A stretch of 64,000 nucleotides of DNA from Bacillus sp. BHET2 (GCF_005938125.1 NZ_VCQN01000003.1:434001-498000), one strand, 5' to 3'; counted from the first letter of the stretch, positions 1 through 8,731 are shown. Made by a program: numbers and translations. Notes: generated by a model from the letters alone, not told the origin.

Positions 1-836
1 ACATTGAAATTAAAGCGACGGGTATCACGACAGATAAGATCGATCATTCTTTGATCGAAGTGAGAGAAGAAGATAAGCATGCTCTTCTAAAGAACGTAAC
101 CACTGTAGAGAATCCTGATAGCTGCATCATTTTTTGCAGAACGAAGGAAAATGTGGACACATTATGTGGAGAGCTGGACCGTTCCGGATATCCTGTTGAT
201 AAGATCCATGGCGGGATGATCCAGGAAGCCCGTTTTGAAGTGATGGACGATTTTAAGCGGGCAGAGTTCCGATATCTTGTGGCAACTGATGTAGCAGCCC
301 GTGGAATTGATATTGAGAACATCACTCATGTCATCAATTATGATATTCCAATGGAGAAAGAAAGCTATGTTCACCGCACCGGGAGAACGGGACGTGCAGG
401 TCAGGCAGGGAAAGCGATCACTTTCTGCACACCGTATGAAGAGAAATTCCGTGTAGAGATTGAAGAGTATATAGGATTTAGAATTCCAAGGCTAGATGCA
501 CCATCAGATGAAGCTGTCTCCAATGCAAAAGCTGATTTCCTGCAGAAGTTGGAAGAGGAACCAGATTTCAAATCAGATAAAAGCGAACAGTTGAATCGTG
601 ACATCATGAAACTCTATTTCAATGGCGGGAAGAAAAAGAAAATCCGTGCAGTAGATTTCGTCGGTACGATTGCGAAAATTGATGGAGTGACGGCTGACGA
701 TATCGGCATCATCTCGATCGAGGAGAACCTTTCGTATGTGGAGATGCTGAATGGTAAAGGACCATTAGTCTTACAAGCAATGAAGAGTACCACGGTAAAA
801 GGAAAAATGCTTAAAGTACATGAAGCGAGAAAGTAG
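1..836 (+). CDS. dbpA: DEAD-box ATP-dependent RNA helicase DbpA/YxiN, C-terminal part (5' end outside window)
   Basis: This is the last ~278 codons of an RNA helicase; the reading frame is open from base 3 to the left edge, so the gene starts outside. Helicase motifs V and VI are clear: [11 protein letters not shown] followed by [10 protein letters not shown]. After the RecA2 domain comes a ~75-residue C-terminal domain, typical of DbpA/YxiN, which targets the protein to helix 92 of 23S rRNA during 50S subunit maturation (family knowledge). No other gene overlaps it, and a rho-independent terminator lies about 100 bp downstream, so it ends its transcript. The RNA-binding tail makes DbpA more likely than CshA or other DEAD-box paralogues. 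Confidence 0.9.
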   Translation, partial: IEIKATGITTDKIDHSLIEVREEDKHALLKNVTTVENPDSCIIFCRTKENVDTLCGELDRSGYPVDKIHGGMIQEARFEVMDDFKRAEFRYLVATDVAARGIDIENITHVINYDIPMEKESYVHRTGRTGRAGQAGKAITFCTPYEEKFRVEIEEYIGFRIPRLDAPSDEAVSNAKADFLQKLEEEPDFKSDKSEQLNRDIMKLYFNGGKKKKIRAVDFVGTIAKIDGVTADDIGIISIEENLSYVEMLNGKGPLVLQAMKSTTVKGKMLKVHEARK

Positions 837-937
837 GGTGGAAATGCCTTTTGTTTAAGAGGACGTTCTTTTGTATGCGGCATCCGTGTAATGGATTCGG
901 TGTTCAAACGAACGATGAACAATTTAGTACCGGTGAA

Positions 938-972
938 GACAGCGAAGTGATTCCAATTCGCTGTCTTTTTTT
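938..972 (+). terminator. rho-independent terminator after dbpA
   Basis: A 9-bp perfect stem (GACAGCGAA / TTCGCTGTC) with a 10-nt loop is followed by seven T residues. It lies 100 bp after the helicase stop. The DNA between (837-937) shows nothing recognisable. Confidence 0.8.
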
Positions 973-1070
973 ATCATTGAGACTTCTTTCGTGAGGATTT
1001 AAACAATGATAAGAAGAATGGTGGATCTGGTAGGGATGGTAATGTGTTCTTTTTAAGTAAGGAGTCATTT

Positions 1071-1160
1071 AACGGCGAAATCCTAATTTTATCGGCGAAA
1101 TATTCAATATAACGGCGAAATCCAGATTTTAACGGCGAAATATTAAATATATCGGCGAAA
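1071..1160. repeat. array 1: five 20-bp repeats with core (A/T)CGGCGAAA
   Basis: The core AWCGGCGAAA recurs at 1071, 1091, 1111, 1131 and 1151, an exact 20-bp period. Spacers alternate between a TCC..ATTTT type and a TATT.AATAT type, giving a 40-bp higher-order unit. The same arrangement recurs at 1702-1791, on the far side of the chemotaxis fragment. The function is unknown. It is not CRISPR, because both unit and spacer are far too short. Confidence 0.8.
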
Positions 1161-1319
1161 CTACCCCATAACTGAGAACAAGATAACATAAGGATCAGAG
1201 TTTCGGAGCACGCCTTCTACAGCAGCACGGAAATCTTCGACCGCTTTCTTCCGCCATTTGGCCTCTGAAGGATAAAACAACGAATTGGTCACCTTACAAG
1301 AAGGAATGAAAACGAAACT
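1161..1319 (-). other. unrecognised 52-codon open frame, possible gene remnant
   Basis: On the minus strand there is an open frame of 52 codons ending at a TAG at 1161, directly against repeat array 1. It has no start codon with a ribosome binding site. The predicted peptide has a basic/acidic amphipathic stretch (EAKWRKKAVEDFRAAVEGVL) that looks protein-like. It overlaps the start of the chemotaxis-receptor fragment on the other strand. I do not recognise the family; it may be a gene tail or chance. Confidence 0.2.
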
Positions 1320-1542
1320 TTATGACATTATTTCCTCAATTGAATCTTTATCCACAGATAGTAAGAGGTTGACTGGATCCATGTCCACACTGAAGAATAA
1401 GCATTTGACCAATGATCAAAATATTTCTGAAATTGCTTCAGCCATAGAACAGGTGGCTGCGACGTTCCAGCAAATCGGAGCGACTGTCGAGAACGTTTAC
1501 CATAGAGCGGAGCATTTAAATGAACTTGGGCTGACTAGATAA
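1285..1542 (+). pseudogene. methyl-accepting chemotaxis protein fragment (truncated)
   Basis: About 85 codons resembling part of the cytoplasmic coiled coil of a chemoreceptor: heptad-like SSIESLSTDSKRLTGSMSTL and then EIASAIEQVAATFQQIGATVENV, similar to methylation-helix segments. There is no membrane segment, sensor domain or conserved signalling hairpin tip, and the only start (TTG) has no proper ribosome binding site, so this is a remnant rather than a working receptor. A terminator follows eight bases after the stop. The fragment lies between two copies of a five-unit 20-bp repeat array. The family assignment rests on coiled-coil similarity only. Confidence 0.45.
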
Positions 1543-1549
1543 GGAGAGT

Positions 1550-1580
1550 AGCGAATCGATGTGGATTCGCTGCTTTTTTT
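1550..1580 (+). terminator. rho-independent terminator
   Basis: Stem AGCGAATC / GATTCGCT with a 6-nt loop, followed by GC and seven T residues, directly after the chemotaxis fragment. It suggests the ancestral gene ended here. Confidence 0.75.
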
Positions 1581-1701
1581 GTTGATTATATCGTGAAAAT
1601 TTAGGATTCAGTGTGAATCAATGCATTAGAGCATTCGAGGATAGGCTAGAGACGGATCTTGTTGTCTGTTCCTGTGGTTCGCTTGGGTATGTTGTCCGTT
1701 T

Positions 1702-1791
1702 ATCGGCGAAATTCCAATTTTATCGGCGGAATTTTCAATATAACGGCGATATCCAAATTTTAACGGCGAAATTTCAAATATATCGGCGAAA
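1702..1791. repeat. array 2: five 20-bp repeats, homologous to array 1
   Basis: Cores at 1702, 1722, 1742, 1762 and 1782 (ATCGGCGAAA and variants such as AACGGCGATA), again an exact 20-bp period and with the same alternating A/B spacers as the array at 1071-1160. The two arrays are in the same orientation, 631 bp apart. The remaining intergenic DNA (1581-1701 and 1792-1889) shows nothing else recognisable. Confidence 0.8.
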
Positions 1792-1889
1792 CCGCCCTAT
1801 CCCGTGTTAGCAATGGTCCAATAGATCATAAACAGATAAGTTAACCACTGAATTCGACTATCCTTGAGATAATGACCAATCAGGAAGTC

Positions 1890-1928
1890 AAAAAAAGAAG
1901 CAAACCGGGATTTACCGCGGTTTGCTTC
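1890..1928 (-). terminator. rho-independent terminator of the sugar-uptake/LacI transcript
   Basis: Read leftward, a perfect 10-bp stem GAAGCAAACC / GGTTTGCTTC with a 12-nt loop is followed by a T run. It begins within a few bases of the LacI stop codon. Confidence 0.85.
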
Positions 1929-1933
1929 AGGAT

Positions 1934-2926
1934 CTAACGATGATCTTTAACCGACCGCCTCACAACCAACTCAGTCGTTAATTTATAATAAGGATCGACT
2001 TCTTCTTTCGCGAGCTTCTGAAAGATAAGGTGTACGGCTAGTGCGCCTGCTTCGTATTTTGGCTGCCTCATGGTGGTGAGGGGAGGAGAGACGTACTCTG
2101 CCAGTTGAATATCATCGAATCCGATAATGGAGATATCATCTGGCACCCTGATATTTTTCTCGGATAGAGCTTGTAATCCGCCTATGGCCATTTCATCGTT
2201 TGCATAAAAGATTGCTTGGGGGATATCCTGCTGGGCAATGAGCATTTTGGTTGCTTTGTATCCGCCCTCACGGGTGAAACCACCGGAGGTTTTCCACTTT
2301 GAACGATAGAGAATATCGTGTTTTTCCAGTGCTTGTTTAAAGCCTTGGAAGCGCAGTTCATTATCGTGTGAGTTATAGGGACCACTGATATAAGCGATAT
2401 CCTTGTGTCCGTTTTCGATTAGGTGTTCAGTAGCCATGAAAGCTCCTTGCACATTGTCCACTTCAACCTGTAAGACGTAGTCGTGTTGGAGGTCCCGATC
2501 GAGTACGACAATCGGGAAGCCTTCACGGACCGATTCAAGGATCGTTTCGTCGGATATGTTGTGGGCGAGGATAATGACGCCGTCTACCCGTTTTTCTTTC
2601 AAGAACTTGATAGCGGTGGATTGTGTCCCGCCAATCGAGCTGCACGCGATGAGGTCGTAGCCGTTAGTGGAGGTCACGTCCTGGACACCCTTGATCAACT
2701 CTGAATAATAAGGACCTGATAAGTCGCTCAGGATCAAAGCGATCGTATTTGTGCTCGTGCGTTTCAAATCGGATGCGAGCCCGTTTTTTTGATAATTCAA
2801 TTGTTTTGCTGCATCCAATACTTTCTTTCTTGTTTCTTCGCTTACTTTGGTGCTGTTATTTAAAGCGTAGGAGGCCGTTGAAACGGCGACTCCGGACAGC
2901 TTTGCCACATCTTTGATTGTTGCCAT
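1934..2926 (-). CDS. LacI-family transcriptional regulator of the beta-1,2-glucan cluster
   Basis: 330 residues, normal length for LacI/GalR regulators. The N-terminal helix-turn-helix (residues 1-50, TIKDVAKLSGVAVSTASYAL) is followed by a hinge and a periplasmic-binding-protein-like effector domain (about 60-328, with the typical GFDDI..A and TMRQP motifs). It lies last in the leftward unit, 118 bp after the second permease, and ends at a strong terminator. The likely operators are the two identical 16-bp palindromes at 6275 and 6488 (inference), so it probably represses both arms of the cluster until a sophorooligosaccharide or similar sugar binds. The effector identity is inferred from the neighbours. 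Confidence 0.9.
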   Translation of the reverse strand: MATIKDVAKLSGVAVSTASYALNNSTKVSEETRKKVLDAAKQLNYQKNGLASDLKRTSTNTIALILSDLSGPYYSELIKGVQDVTSTNGYDLIACSSIGGTQSTAIKFLKEKRVDGVIILAHNISDETILESVREGFPIVVLDRDLQHDYVLQVEVDNVQGAFMATEHLIENGHKDIAYISGPYNSHDNELRFQGFKQALEKHDILYRSKWKTSGGFTREGGYKATKMLIAQQDIPQAIFYANDEMAIGGLQALSEKNIRVPDDISIIGFDDIQLAEYVSPPLTTMRQPKYEAGALAVHLIFQKLAKEEVDPYYKLTTELVVRRSVKDHR

Positions 2927-3044
2927 TTAGTCACATCCTATTATTTCTAGACGACTGAAGTTTTTACATATGTGTGTATTTCACATGTTACTCGTTAAGT
3001 CCATTATACATTCTACATGAGGTTAATCACACTTAGTGTAAACC

Positions 3045-3875
3045 TTATTTGATTCCCGACATTGTAAAGCCTTCGACAATGTACTTTTGGAAAAAGGAGA
3101 AGATGATGATGATTGGAACGACCATGAAGGCAGCTCCTGCCATCTGTAATCCAAAGTTATTTGCATACTGCCCCTGAAGAAGGGATAGCCCTACTGAAAG
3201 TGTATACAGGCTTTCATCGTTGGCGATGATTAATGGCCATAAGAAGCTATTCCATGCTCCGATAAAGGTAAGGATTCCTTGTACGGCAAAGATTGGCTTG
3301 GCGATTGGGACAATTAACTTAAAGAAGATATAGAATTCCCCGGCTCCATCTAGGCGTGCTGCTTCAAGCAGGTCAGTTGGGATGGTCGTCATGAACTGTC
3401 TGAACAGGAAGATGCTAAATGCCGCCGCAAGACCGGGCAGGATGATTCCTGCCATCGTATTAGTCAATCCCATTTCGTTCAAGATCAGGTAAACGGGAAT
3501 CATTGTGACTTGTGCAGGGATCATCATGGTCGCAAGCACGATGTAGAAGATTTTTTCTTTTCCTTTGAAATTAAATTTGGCAAAGCCATAACCAGCCATG
3601 GCATTGAAGAATAATCCCATGAATGAGAATAAGACAATGATAATCGTATTTCGTAAATAGACTCCGAAGTTCATGCTTTCAAATAAGTTGAAATAATTTT
3701 CAAGTGTTGGACTCTCAGGAAATATGGTCGGTGGTATTTGCATTACTTCACTTTCAGGCTTGAATGAGCTTGATATCATCCAAATGAAGGGGATCGAGAC
3801 GATGATCCCGCCAAGAATCATTAAGAGGATGACAAATGTCTTTTCAGTTTTTTGTTTCATCGTTTTAGCTTTCAT
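3045..3875 (-). CDS. ABC sugar transporter permease, MalG/CUT1 type
   Basis: 276 residues with about six membrane segments and the binding-protein-dependent permease (EAA) loop near residues 165-185 (EAARLDGAGEFYIFFKLIVPIAKP), which contacts the ATPase. The N-terminal IPFIWMISSSFK and the C-terminal GFTMSGIK ending are typical of CUT1 MalG-like permeases. It follows the MalF-like permease after 33 bp and forms the channel with it. No ATPase is encoded in the cluster, so a shared MsmX-type ATPase elsewhere is expected, as for other Bacillus CUT1 systems. The substrate (beta-1,2-glucooligosaccharides) is inferred from the divergent GH94 and GH3 genes. Confidence 0.92.
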   Translation of the reverse strand: MKAKTMKQKTEKTFVILLMILGGIIVSIPFIWMISSSFKPESEVMQIPPTIFPESPTLENYFNLFESMNFGVYLRNTIIIVLFSFMGLFFNAMAGYGFAKFNFKGKEKIFYIVLATMMIPAQVTMIPVYLILNEMGLTNTMAGIILPGLAAAFSIFLFRQFMTTIPTDLLEAARLDGAGEFYIFFKLIVPIAKPIFAVQGILTFIGAWNSFLWPLIIANDESLYTLSVGLSLLQGQYANNFGLQMAGAAFMVVPIIIIFSFFQKYIVEGFTMSGIK

Positions 3876-3908
3876 GGATTCAGCCCCGATACTAAGAGAT
3901 TTTCAGAC

Positions 3909-4808
3909 TTAATATTCTGTATCAGATTTTCTAAGCTTGAATTGGAATAGTGTAATGAGAATGATAAAGATAAATAAGATAAAGGAACCTGCTGCCGCAT
4001 AACCAAATTCACTGAATTGGAAGCCTTTTTGGTAGATAAACAGGGCCATGGAAACAGTACCGTCCAGTGGACCTCCGTTCGTCATGACGAATGGCTCTTC
4101 GAAGAACTGCAGCCAGCCGATCAAGGTTGTGACGGTCACGAAGAAAGTCGCGTACCTAAGTAAAGGAATCGTGACGTTAAATAGTACTTGCCATCTGTTG
4201 GCACCATCCATTTCAGCTGCTTCATAATAAGACTTTGGAATCCCCTGTAAGGCAGCGAGAAAGATGATCATATTGATTCCGATACCCTTCCATACAGCTA
4301 AAACAATCAACGATAGCTTAGCGATCGTTGGCTCTCCTAACCAAGGAATCTTCTCTACATCCAGGAGTGACAGGAGGTAGTTGAATAAGCCGTACTCGGT
4401 GTTATACAAAAAACCCCACACAACAGCGACTGCAATGATATTTGTAATGGAGGGCATGTAGTAAACGCTTCGAAATACCTTAAAGATTGAGCTTGTCCCA
4501 TAGTTGAGCAATAACGCAATCCCTAATGAGAATAGGATAACGAGAGGAACCCCAATCACAACATAAAATAAAGTATTAAGAATCGACTTATGAAACAATT
4601 CATCAGATATCAGTTTTGAATAGTTTTCTAACCCGATAAAGTTGATATTCGACCAATCTGCCAGGCCTTTTAAATCGAGATCGGTGAAACTGATAAAGAA
4701 TGCAACGATAATCGGAATGATACTGAAGACAGCTAATATGATAACCGCAGGAGCTATAAACACATATGGATGTTTATTGTTCGTAATCCTTTTGAATCCA
4801 TTGCCCAT
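3909..4808 (-). CDS. ABC sugar transporter permease, MalF/CUT1 type
   Basis: 299 residues, about six membrane segments, and an EAA loop (YYEAAEMDGANRWQVLFNVTIPLL, near residues 195-218) for coupling to the ATPase. It lacks the long P2 periplasmic loop of E. coli MalF, as usual in Gram-positive members. It pairs with the permease just downstream and the binding protein just upstream; a hairpin with a short T run between it and the binding-protein gene probably sets unequal expression. The role in sophorooligosaccharide import is inferred from context. Confidence 0.92.
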   Translation of the reverse strand: MGNGFKRITNNKHPYVFIAPAVIILAVFSIIPIIVAFFISFTDLDLKGLADWSNINFIGLENYSKLISDELFHKSILNTLFYVVIGVPLVILFSLGIALLLNYGTSSIFKVFRSVYYMPSITNIIAVAVVWGFLYNTEYGLFNYLLSLLDVEKIPWLGEPTIAKLSLIVLAVWKGIGINMIIFLAALQGIPKSYYEAAEMDGANRWQVLFNVTIPLLRYATFFVTVTTLIGWLQFFEEPFVMTNGGPLDGTVSMALFIYQKGFQFSEFGYAAAGSFILFIFIILITLFQFKLRKSDTEY

Positions 4809-4846
4809 GATATCCCACCTAACTAAAACGCCCCTACCTCAGATTC

Positions 4847-4881
4847 TAAAAATGGAGCTCAGGCATTCGCCTGGAACTCCA
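4847..4881 (-). terminator. leaky terminator/stabilising hairpin between binding protein and permeases
   Basis: Read leftward, a long near-perfect stem (TGGAGTTCCAGGC against GCCTGAGCTCCA, one bulge, 4-nt loop) is followed by five T residues. It lies 59 bp after the binding-protein stop and 39 bp before the first permease. Such internal terminators are common after ABC binding-protein genes and let more binding protein than permease be made (family knowledge). Confidence 0.65.
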
Positions 4882-4939
4882 TCCTTCCATCCTATGACTT
4901 CCACTGAGAAGCGTTTGTTTCATTAATTTAGTTTAAACG

Positions 4940-6175
4940 TTATTCTTCCACGATTTCTTTCGCTTTTTTGTTGAAGGTTTTTAATTCTTTGTCTAAGTCA
5001 GCTCCACCAACGGTAACTTTTTCGATTGTTGAAAGGAATTCCTGTGCAATTTTCTCGAACTCTTTGATTTGAGGAGAAGCTTTCGTCGATTTCAGCTGTT
5101 CACCAAATACTGATAATAGTGGATCGTCCTTTAATTTAGGCTCTTCCCATGCTTCTTTTCGTGAAGGAAGTGTATTCGACATTTCCAGCCAATCCATTTG
5201 TGTATCCACTTCATTCACGAAAGAGATGAACTTAAGTGACTCATCTACATTCTCTGAATTATGGAAGATAGAGAAGTTTGCTCCACCCATGCTTGATGTA
5301 TTTTTTTCTTTCTTCGGCATAACGGCCGCTGACCATTTGTCCTTAAGGTCAGGAGCTTGATCATTAATGATATTGATCATCCAAGGACCACTGAAGAACA
5401 TCGGTTTCACACCGTTCTTAAAGGCTTGAACGATATCCATCCCTTCAGTCGTAGGACTGATTCCTTCTTTAAAGTAGCTTGTGTAATACTCCATCGCCTC
5501 TTTAAATTCCGGGCTATCGAAATTCATTTTATCTTTACCTTCAAATTCGTATCCATTTTGCCAAGCGAAAATAAATGGTGTGATTTGATCGTTGCGGTCA
5601 ATATCAAGACCATAAACGTCATCGCCTCTGTCATTTAACTTCTTCGCAGCATCTTTCATTTCATCCCAGGTAGCGGGAGCCTGATCGTACCCGACTTCTT
5701 TTAGTAAATCGGTACGATAGTATAATACGCGAGTATCAATGTACCAGGGAATTCCGACGATTTGATCATCATATGTCATAGAGTCTGCGGAACCTGCGAA
5801 ATAATTCTCAGGTTTGAAATCCGGATAGTCCTCTAGGTAAGGAGTCAAGTCAAGCAATGCTCCTGCATCAGCGAATTCCGGTACCCAAGTCGTTCCTAAT
5901 TGAAGAACATCAGGACCATTTTTAGAAGCTACGGCAGTCAACAGCTTGTCATGAGCTGTTTCCCAAGGAATCGCTTGTACTTTTACATCAATATCTTTAT
6001 TCTCTTTTTCGAATTGATCAGCAAGTTTACTCAGTTTTTTACCTTCTTCACCCATTGCCCATACAGTGATCGTTTTCTTGCCATCTTCTGAATCCCCTCC
6101 GCCACCGCAGCCTGCAAGTACAGCTGAAAGCGTCAGAATACAGATCAAAAGAAGAGCGAATGTTTTCTTTTTCAT
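4940..6175 (-). CDS. sugar ABC transporter substrate-binding lipoprotein, likely sophorooligosaccharide-binding
   Basis: About 411 residues, a family-1 extracellular solute-binding protein. I start it at the ATG at 6175, which begins the signal peptide MKKKTFALLL, rather than the upstream ATG at 6208. The lipobox LSAVLAGC places the mature Cys near residue 23, so it is lipid-anchored outside the membrane. Solute-binding signatures include ITVWAMGEEGKK and PWYIDTRVLYYRTDLLKEVGY. It is first in the leftward transcript, behind a SigA promoter and a LacI-type operator. Its position beside GH3 and GH94 genes matches the L. innocua Lin1841 binding protein, which is specific for sophorooligosaccharides; that specificity is inferred here. 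Confidence 0.88.
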   Translation of the reverse strand: MKKKTFALLLICILTLSAVLAGCGGGGDSEDGKKTITVWAMGEEGKKLSKLADQFEKENKDIDVKVQAIPWETAHDKLLTAVASKNGPDVLQLGTTWVPEFADAGALLDLTPYLEDYPDFKPENYFAGSADSMTYDDQIVGIPWYIDTRVLYYRTDLLKEVGYDQAPATWDEMKDAAKKLNDRGDDVYGLDIDRNDQITPFIFAWQNGYEFEGKDKMNFDSPEFKEAMEYYTSYFKEGISPTTEGMDIVQAFKNGVKPMFFSGPWMINIINDQAPDLKDKWSAAVMPKKEKNTSSMGGANFSIFHNSENVDESLKFISFVNEVDTQMDWLEMSNTLPSRKEAWEEPKLKDDPLLSVFGEQLKSTKASPQIKEFEKIAQEFLSTIEKVTVGGADLDKELKTFNKKAKEIVEE

Positions 6176-6274
6176 GCCTTCATCTCCATTTCTATTAGTT
6201 TGTAACACTATTAAAAAATTGAATCAGGGGTGATAAGAGTTCTTCTCTTAAGAGGAGATATCTTATCAAGTGTT

Positions 6275-6290
6275 ATTGAAACGTTTCGAT
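6275..6290. promoter_or_regulatory. LacI-family operator, copy 1
   Basis: ATTGAAACGTTTCGAT, a near-palindrome centred on CG, of the type bound by LacI-family regulators. It differs from the CcpA cre consensus at the second base (T for G). It sits just downstream of the -10 of the leftward promoter. The 16 bases are the exact reverse complement of those at 6488-6503. Confidence 0.75.
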
Positions 6291-6296
6291 GACTAT

Positions 6297-6325
6297 ATTA
6301 TAATCAAAGGTGTATCCGCTTTCAA
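6297..6325 (-). promoter_or_regulatory. SigA promoter of the leftward transport operon
   Basis: Read leftward: -35 TTGAAA (6320-6325), 17-bp spacer, -10 TATAAT (6297-6302). The operator at 6275-6290 covers the expected start point. Of the 338-bp divergent region, the middle (6326-6443) shows nothing else. Confidence 0.8.
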
Positions 6326-6443
6326 TACTTTTCTGAAAAATACTACAATTTTAAGATTCATACCATATTATCCCTACAGTATTCGAGGGTTAAGTGTTGT
6401 AATATCAATGTTTAATGGAGAATGAAAGGGTATAGATATATAG

Positions 6444-6472
6444 TTGACTGTCTTTCTATTTACCTTTATACT
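6444..6472 (+). promoter_or_regulatory. SigA promoter of the GH3-GH94 operon
   Basis: -35 TTGACT (6444-6449), 17-bp spacer, -10 TATACT (6467-6472). The second operator starts 15 bp after the -10, so repressor binding would block transcription start or early elongation. Confidence 0.78.
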
Positions 6473-6487
6473 TTTCATCAATTGTTA

Positions 6488-6503
6488 ATCGAAACGTTTC
6501 AAT
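6488..6503. promoter_or_regulatory. LacI-family operator, copy 2
   Basis: ATCGAAACGTTTCAAT, the exact reverse complement of the operator at 6275-6290, centre-to-centre distance 213 bp (about 20 helical turns). This mirror-image placement suggests one regulator controls both directions, possibly by looping. Confidence 0.75.
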
Positions 6504-6546
6504 TTCATAAAAAATAGACTGAGAAACCTGAATTGGAGGTTCTACA

Positions 6547-8712
6547 ATGAATAACAGTAAACTGACTCTATTACTAGATCAAATGACGCTGGATGAGAAA
6601 ATTGCACAGCTTACTCAACTTGCTACTCCTTTTTTTAAAGGGGCAAGCAATCAAGGGGAGATTACAGGCCCGATGGTCGACATGGGGATCGATGAAGAAG
6701 TTGTGCGAAATAGTGGTTCTGTGTTAGGGGCATCAGGTGCTCAGGAAGTGATGAATATTCAGCGAACTCATATGGAAGAGAATAGACTGGGAATACCATT
6801 GTTAGTCATGTCTGATATTGTACACGGTTTCAAAACAATCTTTCCGGTACCGCTCGGGATCGGTTGCTCTTGGGATCTTGAACTTGCTGAAAAGAGTGCG
6901 GAAATTGCTGCGAAAGAGGCATCGGTGTCAGGTGTTCATGTTACATTTGCCCCCATGGTTGACCTCGTTCGCGACCCTCGGTGGGGAAGAGTAATGGAAT
7001 CAACCGGAGAAGATTCCTATTTGAACAGCCAATTCGCCAGGGCATTCGTAAGAGGGTTCCAAGGAAATGATTTATCAAACGATCTTACCCGTGTGGCAGC
7101 TTGTGTCAAGCACTTTGCGGCTTACGGAGCTGCTGAAGGAGGCCGTGACTATAATACGGTTGATATGTCTGAGCGTGAGCTCCGTGAGACTTACTTACCA
7201 GCTTACAAAGCAGCTCTTGACGAAGGTTGTGAAATGGTGATGACGGCTTTTAACACAGTATTTGGGATTCCGGCTACTGGAAATAAAAAGCTGATGCGCT
7301 CCATTCTTCGGGACGAAATGGAATTCAATGGCATTCTCATATCTGATTGGGGAGCAGTGAAAGAAATGATTCCTCACGGAGTGGCAGAAGATGAAAAAGA
7401 AGCTGCCAGGAAAGCCATCACTGCAGGGGTTGACATCGAAATGATGACCTCGACGTATGTGAAATACTTAAAAACGCTGGTGGAAGAAAAAACGGTAGAC
7501 GAATCGGTTATCAACGAAGGGGTTCTCCGTATACTTGAACTTAAACAAAAATTAGGATTATTCGAGAATCCATATCGCGGTGCAGATGAAAAGCTTGAAC
7601 AGCAAGTTGTCATGAGTGAGGAACATCGTGAAGCAGCTCGTAAACTAGCAGCAAAATCTAGTGTTCTACTAAAAAATAATCACGTTTTACCATTGAAACG
7701 GGGTCAGAAAATTTCCCTTATTGGACCGTTTGCACAAAACACTGACATCCTGGGGCCATGGTCGTGGTTGGGATCGAAAGCAGATGCTGTGACATTAATG
7801 GACGGAATGAAAATGAAAGTGGAATCTTCTCACCTTACGATAGCTAAAGGATCTGAAATTGAATCAGCGTCTGAAGAGCAATTACTTGAGGCTGAGAGAG
7901 AAGCGAAAGAAGCAGACATTATTGTCCTTGCACTTGGTGAGGATTCTGAAATGAGTGGGGAGGCAGGGTGTAGAGCGAATATTAAACTACCTGATCCTCA
8001 GTTGGAACTAGTAGCGAGATTAAAGACATTGAATAAACCGATGGTGGCTGTTCTATTTAATGGTCGACCACTGGATTTACACGGCGTCATCGATCAAGTC
8101 GATGCGGTATTAGAAGCCTGGTACCCTGGAACAGAAGGAGGGACTGCGATTGCTGACCTGTTATTCGGCGATGAAAATCCCTCAGGACGACTAACCATGT
8201 CGTTTCCATATAGTGTTGGTCAAGTGCCGGTTTACTATAACCACTTCAATACAGGTAGACCAAAAGGAGCACCAGACGCTCAGGTTCGGTATGTTTCACA
8301 ATACTTGGATATTCCGAATGATCCGCTCCTGCCATTTGGGTTTGGGTTGAGCTATACCTCTTTTTCGTATAGTGAATTGACCATTTCCGAAGAGACGATG
8401 ACCGCAAAGCAGCCGATTTCCGTCTCCGTTAATGTAACGAATAGCGGATCCTATAGGGGAGAAGAAGTGGTCCAGCTTTACGTTCGAGATGTAAGTGGGG
8501 AAGTCATCCGACCTTTAAAGGAACTGAAGGATTTCCAGAAATTGATCCTGGAACCTGGAGAAACGAAGAAGGTTACTTTCACTATTACAGAACCACAGCT
8601 ACGCTATCATCACTCAGATTTACAATTTGAAAGTGACCCTGGCACATTTGTAGTCTATGTAGGTCCCAATAGCAAAGAAGGAATGAGCCATTCATTTACA
8701 CTAGTAAAATAG
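6547..8712 (+). CDS. GH3 beta-glucosidase, likely acting on sophorose/beta-1,2-glucooligosaccharides
   Basis: 721 residues with the three usual GH3 parts: TIM barrel (about 1-330), alpha/beta sandwich (about 360-580) and C-terminal fibronectin-III-like domain (about 620-715). The catalytic nucleophile is Asp267 in ISDWGAV and the likely acid/base is Glu472 in MSGEAG. There is no signal peptide, so it works in the cytoplasm on imported sugars. A strong GGAGG precedes the ATG. The next gene, a GH94 phosphorylase, starts 19 bp after the stop. Same order and family as L. innocua Lin1840, which prefers sophorose (established there, inferred here). It would split the disaccharide to glucose; plain cellobiase activity is the alternative. 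Confidence 0.92.
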   Translation: MNNSKLTLLLDQMTLDEKIAQLTQLATPFFKGASNQGEITGPMVDMGIDEEVVRNSGSVLGASGAQEVMNIQRTHMEENRLGIPLLVMSDIVHGFKTIFPVPLGIGCSWDLELAEKSAEIAAKEASVSGVHVTFAPMVDLVRDPRWGRVMESTGEDSYLNSQFARAFVRGFQGNDLSNDLTRVAACVKHFAAYGAAEGGRDYNTVDMSERELRETYLPAYKAALDEGCEMVMTAFNTVFGIPATGNKKLMRSILRDEMEFNGILISDWGAVKEMIPHGVAEDEKEAARKAITAGVDIEMMTSTYVKYLKTLVEEKTVDESVINEGVLRILELKQKLGLFENPYRGADEKLEQQVVMSEEHREAARKLAAKSSVLLKNNHVLPLKRGQKISLIGPFAQNTDILGPWSWLGSKADAVTLMDGMKMKVESSHLTIAKGSEIESASEEQLLEAEREAKEADIIVLALGEDSEMSGEAGCRANIKLPDPQLELVARLKTLNKPMVAVLFNGRPLDLHGVIDQVDAVLEAWYPGTEGGTAIADLLFGDENPSGRLTMSFPYSVGQVPVYYNHFNTGRPKGAPDAQVRYVSQYLDIPNDPLLPFGFGLSYTSFSYSELTISEETMTAKQPISVSVNVTNSGSYRGEEVVQLYVRDVSGEVIRPLKELKDFQKLILEPGETKKVTFTITEPQLRYHHSDLQFESDPGTFVVYVGPNSKEGMSHSFTLVK

Positions 8713-8731
8713 AAGAAACGAGGGGAACGCA

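Noticed and set aside
1071-1160. Possible CRISPR array
   Set aside because: Units plus spacers total 20 bp, spacers repeat between units, and no cas genes are present.
974-1189. Leftward 71-codon ORF across repeat array 1
   Set aside because: Again it is repeat DNA in translation, with periodic RRYIEYFADKI-type peptide and no start signal.
1613-1810. Rightward 65-codon ORF across repeat array 2
   Set aside because: The peptide is made by translating the 20-bp repeats (KFQFYRRN-type periodicity) and has no ribosome binding site.
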